In this document: in pieces, positions 33,816 through 43,285 of the stretch
Numbering within the stretch: position 1 is the first letter of the stretch
Layout: each line of letters opens with the position of its first letter
Made by a program: the position numbers and the translations under genes
Notes under the pieces: model-generated
Database searches by the model: none
The model's input: only the letters and a program-made list of their open reading frames with translations
Told to the model about the DNA's origin: nothing
DNA from: Glaciecola amylolytica
GTDB taxonomy: Bacteria > Bacteroidota > Bacteroidia > Flavobacteriales_D > Crocinitomicaceae
Direction: 5' to 3'
DNA: 64,000 bases
Assembly (NCBI GenBank): GCA_003856375.1
Contig: CP034120.1
Coordinates: forward strand, 3,591,501-3,655,500

Positions 33816-34883
33816 TTACCTCCCTTTCGGAACTTGTTTGTAAAACCTGAAATAATCGATCTCGAAAGCCATTGGGAAGGCTGTGTCCTGATCCGGCTCG
33901 TTTCCGTTGTTGTACTGAACTCCTAAATTGAACCGCACATCCATGGTTTCGGTATCCGGCCAGAAATAAGCTTCAAACATTTCCCAGGGATTCTTCACCT
34001 TGGATCTGCAATCGATCGGCTCGCCCTTTTTAGTGATGAAACGGTAGGTTGTACGCACTTTTTCTCCATCGATGTACCAAACCATTTTGTAGAAATCCCA
34101 TTCCAAACCGAACACATGAAAACCGTCGTCCAGGCCTTCTTCCGGCCAGCTTTGACAGGGCTTGTACAAATCTGTGGGGCAAGTAATATCCCGCTGAAGC
34201 TGCACTCTGTTCGAATGGATATTCCAGTGTGGGTTTTTCGACAATCTTTCGGAATCATAGATTCCCAAACAGCTGCTTTCATTCCAGAATTCGAAAATAT
34301 CTATTTCGAAAGCATAACCGTCTTTTCCGGAAAACATCCAGAAAGCGGGCCACATTCCTTTTCCTTTTGGTAATTTGCAACGTGCTTCATAATAACCGTA
34401 TCCGAACTGTTTTTCCGATTCGATCCATCCGGAAGAATAATCAAAACTGGCTGTGTCGCGTTTCGGTGGGCTGGTTGACCAATCGCTGACATATGAACCT
34501 ACGATCGGTTTTGGTTCTTTCACTGCAATGAGTTTCAACATTCCGTTTTCCAGCTGAATATTGTGTGAAACCGGAATCTCGGGAGTTTTCGAGGTATTTG
34601 CATACCATTGTTTCGAGCCGCCGTTTGCGAAATCAAATCCTGCCAAAATTCCCTGATACGGGATTTTCCAATTGGAAGTGCTCAATTCTTTCCCTTCAAA
34701 GGAATCTTCGAAATCGAGAAACCAGGAGCTGTAATCGCATTCCGGAAAGTCTATTTTGCTTAAAATCGGTCCGTAAATCCCGCCATCCACTTTTTTCGTT
34801 TTTGGCTCTTTGCTCTTTTTCTGAGAAAATGAATTAGGAGAGCATGCTAAAAAGAAGGCTAAAAGGATTAAAACGGGTTTCAT
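33816..34883 (-). CDS. GH16-family beta-glucanase-like lipoprotein
   Basis: The 355-residue protein has a signal peptide with a probable lipobox ending FFLAC (Cys14). The glycoside hydrolase family 16 catalytic motif E-x-D-x-x-E is present as FEIDIFEF, near residue 200. Around it are family features GYGYYEARCKLPKGKGMWPAFWM and HVFGLEWDFYKMVWYIDGE (given as short parts of the jelly roll). It probably hydrolyses beta-1,3- or mixed-linked glucans or agar/carrageenan-like glycans at the cell surface; the exact substrate is open. ATG at 34883 gives the lipoprotein signal, while the in-frame ATG at 34943 does not. Confidence 0.9.
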   Translation of the reverse strand: MKPVLILLAFFLACSPNSFSQKKSKEPKTKKVDGGIYGPILSKIDFPECDYSSWFLDFEDSFEGKELSTSNWKIPYQGILAGFDFANGGSKQWYANTSKTPEIPVSHNIQLENGMLKLIAVKEPKPIVGSYVSDWSTSPPKRDTASFDYSSGWIESEKQFGYGYYEARCKLPKGKGMWPAFWMFSGKDGYAFEIDIFEFWNESSCLGIYDSERLSKNPHWNIHSNRVQLQRDITCPTDLYKPCQSWPEEGLDDGFHVFGLEWDFYKMVWYIDGEKVRTTYRFITKKGEPIDCRSKVKNPWEMFEAYFWPDTETMDVRFNLGVQYNNGNEPDQDTAFPMAFEIDYFRFYKQVPKGR

Positions 34884-34919
34884 GAATGACGAATTTGAAA
34901 TATGCTTCGGTGAAAATAC

Positions 34920-34953
34920 AAAAAAGGGAGTGACAAAAATCACTCCCTTTTTT
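34920..34953 (-). terminator. Terminator of the PpiD-like gene
   Basis: AAAAAAGGGAGTGA pairs with TCACTCCCTTTTTT around a six-base loop, 21 bases past the stop at 34974 on the minus strand. Confidence 0.95.
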
Positions 34954-34973
34954 CTGTTTATTTTGAATGGCTG

Positions 34974-37181
34974 TTATCGAACAATTCCGATTTCCAACAA
35001 TGCTCTGTTGTCCATCACATTCAATTTCTTTTGCAATGCCTGTCTTGCAGAGTTTGCCATAGAAGACTTGATCTGACCTAACATTTGCATTTTCTCTGCA
35101 TCGTAAGTTGTTGTAGCAGGTGCTTTCACTGTTTTATTCAAACGGATCACATAAACTCCTGTCTGACCGATAATCGCTTTTGAAGACGCTTTATCTTTCA
35201 ATTTACCTGAGAACAATGCTCCTACTACTTCTGGCTCATATCCACCACCTTGAATACTTGGTGATGCAAATGTAAGCTCTGCTTGTTTCACATCTGTTTT
35301 CAATTTCTTAGCCAACACTTCCAAATTCGTTACAGATCCGATTTTCTTCACGATCGCATTTGCTTTCTTTTCGTTCAATGCATCTGTTCTCATTCTTTCG
35401 TAAACGTCTACCAAAGCAGGAGCTCCTTTTTCACGAATCGAAGATACGATTGCGATGATTAAGCGATTGTCATCCTGAATAGGTGAAGAACACAAGTCTC
35501 CGATTTTCGCTTCGTCTTTGTAAGCCATTTCCAAAATGGATTGCGCAGCCATTTTCGTTGTGAATCCCTGAACTTTCGGAGATTCGTCGAACATACGAAC
35601 CGGTCTTGAGTAAAACCCTTCTCTACGTGCGATTGTATCGAACAAGATGATTTTATCTGTAATATCTGATTTATGGGAAAGCTCTCTGTCAATTTTAGTC
35701 AACAACATATAAGCTTTATCCTTCAAAGACAATTTTGTTTCAGGAGAAGCCAACAATGTTTTTTCAACCACTGCCAATACAGGGAATTTTACATCATTCT
35801 TTCTGTCCAATACTTCAATGATGTGGAATCCGAAATCTGTTTGTACCACTCCGATTGTTCCTACCGGCTTATCCGTAGAGAATTTAGAGAACGGTGTAAC
35901 CATTTCGTAGTCCATGAAATCTTCATAAACACCACCTTTGTCTTTGGATCCCGGATCTTCAGAATACTTCTTAACGAACTCTTCGAAGTTTGTCTTATTG
36001 ACCACTTTCACCAAGCTGTCAGCCAATTTCTTTGCAGATGCAATTTTCTTTGTATCTCCTTTTTGAGCGGAGATCAGGATGTGACGTACTTTACAAACTG
36101 TTGTGTTGAAATCCATCACTTTTGCAATACGCGTTTTTCCTTTGTCATCGTATGGTCCTACCAACTGACCGATTGATGCCGTTTTGAAAACCGTATCCAT
36201 TCCTGCAGGGTATGTCATTCCTTCACGTGCTTTTGCATCACCTTCCGGACGGTAAGTCATCATGTGACCTGAAGCATAAATTTTGAATTCTGAATTCTGC
36301 AAAATGAATAATGAATCATTTGTTGAAGCAGCAAATCCTTTTTTGATAACATCTAATTCTTTTTTGAATGCAGATGAATCTGATTTTGAAGGTTGAATTG
36401 TTACGTCGAAGTATTTCACATCACGACCTGCCATTACCTGGTATTTCGCCTTGTCTTTATTTTTATCGTAGAACGCACGAACTTCTTTATCAGAAATCTT
36501 CATTTGCTCATCTGTAATGTCACGGTAAGCACCCATCACAAACGAAACTGATTTTGATTCGTTTTTCGCCAAATAATCGTTTTTCGCTTCTAACTTCGTT
36601 ACATACGCTCCCTGCCCCAGGTATTGGAAATATTTTTCCTGCATACGGTTGTTGCGGATGATCTCTTTTGTTTTCTTCCAACCTTCGATAGCTGTAGGAT
36701 CTGTAGATTTCTCCTGATCCTGAATATACTTATCCAATTGAGAAGCGTTGAACTGTCCTGTATTCGGATCAGTAAATGCTTGTTGAATCTCAGGCAATAA
36801 GGCAAATCCCTCTTCTCCGTACAGGAAAGCTGTAAATTCTTTCTCAGAAACAGCTAAGCCCAATGCATCGAACTCACGTTTCAAGACGATTTCATCTACT
36901 GCTGCAGACCACGCCTTATCAGCTGTCTGTTCAGCATCTCTGTCTGTATACTCACGTTGTTGTTGCTGAAACTGCTGTCTGTCCGACATTTCAAATTGTC
37001 GCAACTTGGAATTATAAACTGCCGTATCAACAGCTTCTCCGTCGATTGTACCTAAAGTTCCTCTGTCAACAGAAGTTCCCAGTTTATCAAATAATCCAGT
37101 AAGAATAAAAACTAAAAGAGCCAAACCTGTGATCCCTACCAACAGGTAGCGCTGGTCTCTGATTTTACCAATGATTGCCAT
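34974..37181 (-). CDS. PpiD-like membrane-anchored peptidyl-prolyl isomerase
   Basis: The 735-residue protein has a short cytoplasmic start (MAIIGKIRDQR), one transmembrane helix (about 13-32) and a large periplasmic part. A SurA N-terminal-like chaperone domain covers about residues 40-240. A parvulin domain near 365-470 carries VRHILISAQKGD, FEEFVKKYSEDPGSKDKGG and TDFGFHIIEVLDR. A second, degenerate parvulin-like region lies around 560-700. It is the Bacteroidota counterpart of PpiD/PrsA-type foldases, acting on outer-membrane and exported proteins emerging from Sec. It is transcribed alone, with its own terminator. Confidence 0.93.
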   Translation of the reverse strand: MAIIGKIRDQRYLLVGITGLALLVFILTGLFDKLGTSVDRGTLGTIDGEAVDTAVYNSKLRQFEMSDRQQFQQQQREYTDRDAEQTADKAWSAAVDEIVLKREFDALGLAVSEKEFTAFLYGEEGFALLPEIQQAFTDPNTGQFNASQLDKYIQDQEKSTDPTAIEGWKKTKEIIRNNRMQEKYFQYLGQGAYVTKLEAKNDYLAKNESKSVSFVMGAYRDITDEQMKISDKEVRAFYDKNKDKAKYQVMAGRDVKYFDVTIQPSKSDSSAFKKELDVIKKGFAASTNDSLFILQNSEFKIYASGHMMTYRPEGDAKAREGMTYPAGMDTVFKTASIGQLVGPYDDKGKTRIAKVMDFNTTVCKVRHILISAQKGDTKKIASAKKLADSLVKVVNKTNFEEFVKKYSEDPGSKDKGGVYEDFMDYEMVTPFSKFSTDKPVGTIGVVQTDFGFHIIEVLDRKNDVKFPVLAVVEKTLLASPETKLSLKDKAYMLLTKIDRELSHKSDITDKIILFDTIARREGFYSRPVRMFDESPKVQGFTTKMAAQSILEMAYKDEAKIGDLCSSPIQDDNRLIIAIVSSIREKGAPALVDVYERMRTDALNEKKANAIVKKIGSVTNLEVLAKKLKTDVKQAELTFASPSIQGGGYEPEVVGALFSGKLKDKASSKAIIGQTGVYVIRLNKTVKAPATTTYDAEKMQMLGQIKSSMANSARQALQKKLNVMDNRALLEIGIVR

Positions 37182-37360
37182 TCTATAATTTCTTTTAAGG
37201 GTGCGAATATAATCAGTTGAGCCGACTTTTTAAACCTTTCAGCTTTTTTTTGTTGTTTAAGCATCAATTATTTGCCTAAATTGGTTCTGAACAAAACCTT
37301 AATAAAGTTTAAAAAAGGTCAAATCGGAATCCAAAAAAGCCAGTTATCCGTAATTCTTTG

Positions 37361-37368
37361 AAAATTTG
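37361..37368 (+). promoter_or_regulatory. Possible -7 box of msrA, four bases from the ATG
   Basis: AAAATTTG-CATT-ATG. The first base of TAnnTTTG is changed, but the spacing is the same as for glyS and the S4-domain gene. It makes the in-frame ATG at 37358 unlikely. Confidence 0.45.
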
Positions 37369-37372
37369 CATT

Positions 37373-38014
37373 ATGAAACAAATCATGTCGTTTTTAACGA
37401 TTGCAGTTCTTTCTTTGAGTTCCTGCGCTCAAAAAAATCAGATCACGGAAAAGAAGACTAAAAGTCCGGATGAACTGAGTAAATACCAGGTTGCCTATTT
37501 CGGCAGTGGTTGTTTTTGGTGCGTCGAAGCCATTTACGAATCGGTGAAAGGAGTTGTGGAAGTGGAAAGCGGTTATTCCGGCGGACATGTCGAAAATCCA
37601 AGCTACGAAGATGTTTGTACCGGAACAACCGGTCATGCGGAAACCGTAAAGATCTATTACGATTCCTCCATTGTTTCCTACGATGATTTATTGAAGGTTT
37701 TTTACGATTCGCATGATCCGACAACTTTAAACAAGCAAGGGCCGGACATGGGAACGCAGTACCGCTCTGCCATTTTTTATCAGAATGATTATGAGCGCGA
37801 ACACGCAAAGGCATATATCAAACAATTACTCGACTCGAAGAAATTCCCGACAATCACAACGGAAGTTTCCAGATTCACTGCATTTTACAAGGCAGAAGAA
37901 TACCATCAGAATTTCGAATGCAGAAACCCGAATAACGGATATGTGAAGGCCGTTTCTCAACCAAGACTGGAGCAATTTAAGATCAAGGCTCCTGAGATGT
38001 TGAAGGAAAAATAA
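37373..38014 (+). CDS. msrA: Exported peptide-methionine (S)-S-oxide reductase
   Basis: MsrA repairs S-sulfoxides of methionine in oxidised proteins. The 213-residue protein begins with a lipoprotein signal (lipobox LSSC, Cys about 18), so the enzyme is tethered in the periplasm or on the outer membrane. The catalytic motif GSGCFWCVEAIYES is complete, with the nucleophilic Cys in GCFWC. GYSGGHVENPSYEDVCTG and the Y-x-x-E-x-Y-H-Q-x-F motif (EEYHQNF) follow. Resolving Cys candidates lie in DVCTG and FECRNP. The gene is separated from its neighbour by a perfect palindromic terminator. Confidence 0.95.
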   Translation: MKQIMSFLTIAVLSLSSCAQKNQITEKKTKSPDELSKYQVAYFGSGCFWCVEAIYESVKGVVEVESGYSGGHVENPSYEDVCTGTTGHAETVKIYYDSSIVSYDDLLKVFYDSHDPTTLNKQGPDMGTQYRSAIFYQNDYEREHAKAYIKQLLDSKKFPTITTEVSRFTAFYKAEEYHQNFECRNPNNGYVKAVSQPRLEQFKIKAPEMLKEK

Positions 38015-38020
38015 TTGCAG

Positions 38021-38060
38021 AAACTAGTCGGGGCGAAAAATTTTTCGCCCCGACTAGTTT
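38021..38060. terminator. Bidirectional terminator, perfect 40-bp palindrome
   Basis: AAACTAGTCGGGGCGAAAAA is followed at once by its exact reverse complement, giving two 20-base arms with no spacer. It lies between convergent msrA and the DUF255 gene. The 22-base core equals the terminator core at 19441-19474. Confidence 0.95.
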
Positions 38061-38067
38061 ATAATCT

Positions 38068-40023
38068 TTATAGATTCTCCAGATAATCTTCCACTTCCCG
38101 CACATGAACCATCGGAATAGAACAAATTCCGGCCGCACAAACAGTGGCTTCCGAATCTTCCGTATAACGAACCAGCAAGAACGATGAGCTCATTTTCCGG
38201 AAAGGATTCCATTCTTCAGTTCCGGGAATTGTCAGCAAGCGAACTTCTTTTTGGAAGCGCAGCAATAAAAGCGCCCAATTGGAATAGCCCGAGCCGTATT
38301 GCTCCATCCCGTCAATGACGTTTTGAAGCATCTGTTTTGCTTTTTCTTCATAATCCAACTTATCTGTAAGCAGGGAAAGTGTCAACAGGTTATTCGCCAT
38401 GATGCTGTTTGTGGAAGGAATCACATTGTCGTTGATTTCCATTTTACGCGCAATCAGATCGTGATTGTCAGAAGTGAAATAGAACATTCCGGATTTCGGA
38501 TCAAAGAAGTGTTTCATCGTGTATGAACACAGTTCTTCCGCAAATTTCAGATCCGCTTCATTTCCGCTTATTTGGTAGAGATTCAAGAAGGCCTGAATCG
38601 CCGTTGCATAATCATCCAAAAATCCTTCGATAAATGATTTTCCGTTTTGTCTGGTATGCCACAGCTGGAAATCACTTCCGGTTTGGTATGTTTTGATCCA
38701 TCGTGCAATTTGGATCGCCAGTTTCAAATAACTGTGGTCTTCGGTTGCTTTGAATGCTTCTACCAAACCAGTTATCGTCAAGGCATTCCAGGCTGTTAAA
38801 CATTTGGTGTCCGTAACCGGTGCTATACGTTTTTTTCGGAGATGCAGCAAAGTATCCAGTTGATCCTGAATGTTCGAATTCGTGATCGCTTGATTCTTTT
38901 CACAGAATTCTTCCCAGGTTTCATTTCTGAGTAAAACCCATTGCTGGTGTTCCCAATATCCTTTGTTTCCGGGATTGTATAAAGACCAGAACCAGGAAGC
39001 ATTTTCACCAAGTGCGGTTTCGATTTCTTCCGGTGTCCAAACATAGTACTTCCCTTCTACTCCTTCCGAATCTGCATCCTGCGCCGCAAACAAACCTCCT
39101 TCTTCACTGAGCATTTCTCTTTCAAGCCACCCCAAAGTCTGATCCAAAACGCGTTTGTATTCCGGCAATTTCGTTTCCTGATATGCCTGAGCATAAACCG
39201 ACAGCAATTGTCCGTTATCGTACAACATCTTTTCGAAATGCGGGATTTTCCACAAAATATCAACCGAATAACGCGAAAAACCACCACCAAGCTGGTCGTA
39301 GATTCCACCCAATGCCATTTTGCGAAGTGTCAGATGAACATATTCCAAAACGGAAGTGTTCTTTTCGAAAGTTCCGTAATGAAGCAGGAATTCCAGATTG
39401 CTCGGAAGCGGAAATTTTGGTGCGGACGTCGGGCCTCCTTCCACCATGTCCATTCTTTGCTGCCATCGGCGAACCAATTCCCACAATTTATCTTCCGGAA
39501 ATGGACTTACGGGTTCCGCCACAGCAATCAAATCCGATTGTTGCACACCATCACTCAATTCATCGGCATATTCGAATACTTTTTGAGGCTCTGTCCGATA
39601 GGTATGTTCTAAGGAACGGAGCACATGCATCCATTGTTCTTTCGGGAAATAGGTTCCTCCATAAATGGGTTTTCCATTCGGAATCGTGAAGCAATTCAAA
39701 GGCCATCCGCCCCGCTGTGTCATGAGTTGAACCGCCGTCATATACACCTGATCAACATCGGGTCGTTCTTCCCTGTCAACTTTAATACAAACAAAATGCT
39801 TATTCATCAACGCTGCCACTTCTTCGTCTTCGAAACATTCGTGCTCCATGACGTGACACCAATGACAAGCGGAATAACCGACTGATACCAGTACCAGTTT
39901 GTTCTCTTTCTCCGCCCGTTCAAAAGCTTCTTTCGACCAGGAAACCCAATTTACGGGATTGTGCGCATGCTGCTGTAAATAGAGACTGCTTTCATGAATC
40001 AGTTCGTTTGTGTATTGTTCCAT
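38068..40023 (-). CDS. DUF255 / YyaL-type thioredoxin-domain protein
   Basis: The 651-residue protein has an N-terminal thioredoxin-like domain (about 1-165) with the CxxC motif [14 protein letters not shown], preceded by [12 protein letters not shown], the signature of the DUF255/SPATA20 family. The rest is an (alpha/alpha)6-barrel-like domain resembling N-acylglucosamine epimerases ([49 protein letters not shown]). It is widespread and probably cytosolic. Its biochemical role is not established; a redox-linked or sugar-related activity is speculated. It has its own promoter region next to the repeat-bearing intergenic region. Confidence 0.92.
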   Translation of the reverse strand: MEQYTNELIHESSLYLQQHAHNPVNWVSWSKEAFERAEKENKLVLVSVGYSACHWCHVMEHECFEDEEVAALMNKHFVCIKVDREERPDVDQVYMTAVQLMTQRGGWPLNCFTIPNGKPIYGGTYFPKEQWMHVLRSLEHTYRTEPQKVFEYADELSDGVQQSDLIAVAEPVSPFPEDKLWELVRRWQQRMDMVEGGPTSAPKFPLPSNLEFLLHYGTFEKNTSVLEYVHLTLRKMALGGIYDQLGGGFSRYSVDILWKIPHFEKMLYDNGQLLSVYAQAYQETKLPEYKRVLDQTLGWLEREMLSEEGGLFAAQDADSEGVEGKYYVWTPEEIETALGENASWFWSLYNPGNKGYWEHQQWVLLRNETWEEFCEKNQAITNSNIQDQLDTLLHLRKKRIAPVTDTKCLTAWNALTITGLVEAFKATEDHSYLKLAIQIARWIKTYQTGSDFQLWHTRQNGKSFIEGFLDDYATAIQAFLNLYQISGNEADLKFAEELCSYTMKHFFDPKSGMFYFTSDNHDLIARKMEINDNVIPSTNSIMANNLLTLSLLTDKLDYEEKAKQMLQNVIDGMEQYGSGYSNWALLLLRFQKEVRLLTIPGTEEWNPFRKMSSSFLLVRYTEDSEATVCAAGICSIPMVHVREVEDYLENL

Positions 40024-40082
40024 GATCTAAAGGTACAAATAGTGTTAGAATCATGGTTGGGGAAAGCGGGAAATTCTGGCTG

Positions 40083-40139
40083 GAATCCGACCTGAAAACA
40101 CAAAAACGCGATATTGTGTATTGGCCTTGCTGCCACTGG
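40083..40139. repeat. 57-bp repeat, copy 1
   Basis: Begins GAATCCGACCTGAAAACACA and ends CCACTGG. It differs from copy 2 at about four positions. Copy 1 reads ACGC-GATATT-GTGT where copy 2 reads ACGC-GATATT-GCGT; the difference still allows pairing through a G-U pair. Confidence 0.8.
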
Positions 40140-40246
40140 GCTAATAGACAAATATCTATCCGCCAAATGGAGTGCAAATCAGTGAGAGCGAGAACTAAAA
40201 ACTATTGAATTGAATCAGCACCTCAGACAGCACTCTTATTTCGCCC

Positions 40247-40303
40247 GAATCCGACTTGAAAACACAAAAACGCGATATTGCGTATTGGCCTTGATACCAC
40301 TGG
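40247..40303. repeat. 57-bp repeat, copy 2
   Basis: Begins GAATCCGACTTGAAAACACA and ends CCACTGG, 164 bp downstream of copy 1 in the same orientation. Confidence 0.8.
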
Positions 40304-40388
40304 TCAAGCGGACACATTTTTTTCTACCAAACACGGGATATTCATCCGTCAAATAATCTCCGAACGAGCGCGGATAATAAACAATCAA

Positions 40389-40417
40389 TTGTCTATTTCT
40401 AATTTGGATTAATTTTG
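40389..40417 (+). promoter_or_regulatory. Promoter of the SGNH-SGNH-MBOAT-S41 run
   Basis: TTG at 40389-40391 and TAATTTTG at 40410-40417 are 18 bases apart. The GTG start codon follows at 40437. Confidence 0.7.
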
Positions 40418-40436
40418 TAGCTCAATTTTAAGAAAG

Positions 40437-41912
40437 GTGAAACAGCTGCAACCATTTCATGTACTTATTTATCTTGCCGGAATCTTAGTTCTGCTAACCG
40501 GAATGAGCTTTTTAGTCAATGGAGACAAAATAGATCTGTTCGGAATGGATGTCCGGTTTTTGTCACTCAACGACGCCCTTACTCCGCCAAAACCGGTAGA
40601 GAAGAAAGATATTACCAATATCGTTCAGGTCGATACCTTGAATATCGAAGGTCTTTCTGCCGATACAACGATCAAAAACACTTTTGAATCGGATGGAAAA
40701 ATGGGGGCACCTGCCGGAGGAACCTTATCCGCCGAAGCAGCAACCAGCATTCAATTCAATGACAATGGTCTGGCGGCTTTACACGAATTCTTCGAAAAAC
40801 TGGAAGGTGTTTCCAAAGGAAAAAAAGTGCGCGTGCTTCATTACGGTGATTCGCAAATTGAAGGTGACCGCATGACTTCATACATCCGTCAGCGCTTGCA
40901 AACTCAATTCGGTGGATTCGGGCCGGGAACAATTCCTGCCAAAAACGAATACAACACCATTACATTCAAGCAAACCTGTTCTCCCAATTTCACGCGCTAC
41001 ACTGCTTTCGGTGGTGCAAGCCTGAAATCACGCAAATACGGTTCAATGAACACCGCAGCACGATTTACATCCGAAATGGATAGCGCGCAAATGGCGGCTT
41101 CGACAAGCATCAAAGAAGCTTTTATCGAAATTGAACCTACCAAAACAGCTTACTCGCGCGCCAGAGAATACAATCACGCAAAAATGTTCTATACCAGCTG
41201 TTTCAAACCATGTAAAATCAAGGTTTACAGCGGTAACAATCTGATTCATGAAGACAGCCTGGAAAACGACGGAAAATACCACATGCTTTCATTGGAATTC
41301 CCTTCCACTCCGAGCAAACTGCGCTATGAATTTTCTGCATCCGTGAGTCCCACCATCATCGGGTTCTCTTTGGAAAGTGATTACGGAGTATTTGTAGACA
41401 ATATCGGAATGCGTGGTTCCAGCGGAACATTCTTTGGAAAAATCGACCAAAACATTGCATCTAAAATGTATGCGGATCTGAATGTGGAAATGGTGATCAT
41501 GCAATTCGGAGGAAACAGCGTTCCGTATATGAACGATTCTTCTTCTGTGAGACATTACGCAAAACAGTTCAAAGGACAATTGCACACCTTGAAAAAATTG
41601 CGCCCTTCAGCATCCGTAATGGTAATCGGACCGAGCGATATGTCGATGCAAAGTGCCAGCGGACGCGTGACTTATAAAATGCTTCCTTTCCTGGTACATG
41701 AAATGACCCGTGTTTCCAAAGAAGTAGGAGCTTGTTATTGGGATTTGTTCAGTGCAATGGGCGGAGAAAATTCCATGCCGAGCTGGGTTGAAAAAGGATT
41801 GGCCGGAAACGACTACATCCACTTCACCAATCGGGGAGCGAGTATTGCGTCTCAGCTCTTTTTCGATGCGCTGGCGGCTGAGTATGTCAAATGGAAACAA
41901 GGAGCTCAATAA
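40437..41912 (+). CDS. Membrane-anchored SGNH/GDSL hydrolase 1
   Basis: The 491-residue protein starts with GTG and has one N-terminal hydrophobic anchor (about 6-28), then a periplasmic part. SGNH blocks are complete: block I HYGDSQIEGDRM (catalytic Ser, near residue 139), block III QFGGNS, and block V NDYIHFTNRG with the Asp-x-x-His pair. A beta-sandwich insert sits between blocks I and III (about 190-320). Together with the MBOAT gene downstream it recalls PatA/PatB and AlgI/AlgJ/AlgX pairs, where the SGNH partner passes acetyl groups to a cell-wall or exopolysaccharide sugar. The acceptor is unknown. Confidence 0.85.
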   Translation: MKQLQPFHVLIYLAGILVLLTGMSFLVNGDKIDLFGMDVRFLSLNDALTPPKPVEKKDITNIVQVDTLNIEGLSADTTIKNTFESDGKMGAPAGGTLSAEAATSIQFNDNGLAALHEFFEKLEGVSKGKKVRVLHYGDSQIEGDRMTSYIRQRLQTQFGGFGPGTIPAKNEYNTITFKQTCSPNFTRYTAFGGASLKSRKYGSMNTAARFTSEMDSAQMAASTSIKEAFIEIEPTKTAYSRAREYNHAKMFYTSCFKPCKIKVYSGNNLIHEDSLENDGKYHMLSLEFPSTPSKLRYEFSASVSPTIIGFSLESDYGVFVDNIGMRGSSGTFFGKIDQNIASKMYADLNVEMVIMQFGGNSVPYMNDSSSVRHYAKQFKGQLHTLKKLRPSASVMVIGPSDMSMQSASGRVTYKMLPFLVHEMTRVSKEVGACYWDLFSAMGGENSMPSWVEKGLAGNDYIHFTNRGASIASQLFFDALAAEYVKWKQGAQ

Positions 41913-41947
41913 AAAGCGGCATGCTCGTTGCTCAAATCAAATATTGG

Positions 41948-43267
41948 ATGAAGTTTAGTGTTTATATCGTAGTATTAATTAGTTCGCTTATCGCCTGCAA
42001 CAGTCAGTCGCAAGTGGAAGTGATACGCGAAAAAACACCACTCGATTCATATGCTTATCCGGATTTTCATCATTTGGATACGAACCTGAAACGCCAATAT
42101 CCTTTTATCCGGTTTGAAAACAACAATTTCCGTTTTTACAGCGCTCAAAGCTCCAACTGGGAACATCTATTCCAGGATTTCCGGAACATGATCTCCGAAA
42201 AGAATTGCAAGCTCAATTTCTATCATATCGGAGGTTCCCACCTTCAGGCAGATGTTTACACACACGATATCCGCACTTATTTGCAAACACATTGGATCGA
42301 CGTGCCCGGTGAGCGCGGATTGATTTTTCCTTTCGATTTAGCCCACACAAACAATCCCTGGAACTATGAGTTTTCTTCCAGAAATCATTGGACAACACAT
42401 CGAAGTGTGAATTTCCACCGTCCGGACGGAATTGATTTCGGCTTGTTGGGAGCCATGGTTGAAACTCCGGATTCGATTGTGGAAATTTCCTTCAGATACG
42501 ACAAAACGGATGTGAAACCCGGATTTACACGACTTCGTGTTTATCACAACAAAGGTGTTTTTCCTTACGAGTTGAATTTCGGACCGGATGAAATTCTGAT
42601 CGTAAACAAATTCAGGAACGAAACGTTGGGTTACACAGAAACCGTTTTCACAGATCCTGTCGACACCTTCAATCTTCAGTTTACAAAGCTGATCGATGTT
42701 CCCTACAAATTGCAAATTCACGCCTTTCAGTTGAGCAATGCATCGCCCGGAATTTCATACACGGCTATCGGAATTAACGGTGCCGGTTTATACACGTATC
42801 TGGCCAATAAAAACTTTGAAGAACAATTGAAAGAATCACCGCCGGATTTCTTTGCTTTTTCCGTAGGAACGAATGATGCCAATGTACCGTATGCCTCTTT
42901 TGATCCGGAAGTCTACAAAAAAAATCTGGAAAACATGATGCTCAAAGTATTGTCTGCAAATCCGGATTGTGCCATTCTGTTGACCGTTCCGAATGATGCC
43001 GGCTATAAGAAAAAGTACTTGAACAAAAACGTTGCCCGACAACGGGAAGTAATCATCGAACTCGCAAAAAAATACCAGTGCCCGGTTTGGGATTTATACG
43101 GAACGATGGGTGAACTCGGTTCATCACGGATCTGGAAAGCTCACGGGCTGATGAGAGCTGATCTGGTTCACTTCACAGCTCCCGGATATCATTTGAAAGC
43201 GGATCTTTTCATCGATGCGTTTGAAAAATGGCTGGAACAAATGGAAAAAAGAAAATACATCAATTAA
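41948..43267 (+). CDS. SGNH/GDSL hydrolase 2, lipoprotein
   Basis: The 439-residue protein starts with a lipoprotein signal whose lipobox is SLIAC (Cys about 17). Upstream in-frame ATGs at 41891 and 41921 would bury this signal. It is a diverged paralog of the preceding gene. Block I is IGGSHLQAD, with Gly in place of the usual Asp before the Ser. Block III is SVGTNDAN and block V is RADLVHFTAPGY. An insert of about 200 residues, probably a beta-sandwich, separates blocks I and III. It may be a second transferase or the matching esterase of an O-acylation system. Confidence 0.85.
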   Translation: MKFSVYIVVLISSLIACNSQSQVEVIREKTPLDSYAYPDFHHLDTNLKRQYPFIRFENNNFRFYSAQSSNWEHLFQDFRNMISEKNCKLNFYHIGGSHLQADVYTHDIRTYLQTHWIDVPGERGLIFPFDLAHTNNPWNYEFSSRNHWTTHRSVNFHRPDGIDFGLLGAMVETPDSIVEISFRYDKTDVKPGFTRLRVYHNKGVFPYELNFGPDEILIVNKFRNETLGYTETVFTDPVDTFNLQFTKLIDVPYKLQIHAFQLSNASPGISYTAIGINGAGLYTYLANKNFEEQLKESPPDFFAFSVGTNDANVPYASFDPEVYKKNLENMMLKVLSANPDCAILLTVPNDAGYKKKYLNKNVARQREVIIELAKKYQCPVWDLYGTMGELGSSRIWKAHGLMRADLVHFTAPGYHLKADLFIDAFEKWLEQMEKRKYIN

Positions 43268-43285
43268 ACTGTTTTAATCCCCTTT

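Larger units (their letters stand above)
40024..40436. other. 413-bp intergenic region with a duplicated element
   Basis: No gene was found on either strand. It contains two diverged copies of a 57-bp element (40083-40139, 40247-40303). Each is followed at a different distance by a shorter related 17-bp block (40152-40168 and 40338-40354). The promoter of the SGNH-MBOAT operon lies at its right end. Confidence 0.6.

Noticed and set aside
40083-40303. CRISPR array
   Set aside because: Only two imperfect copies exist, with a 107-bp gap that is not like a spacer, and no cas gene is near.
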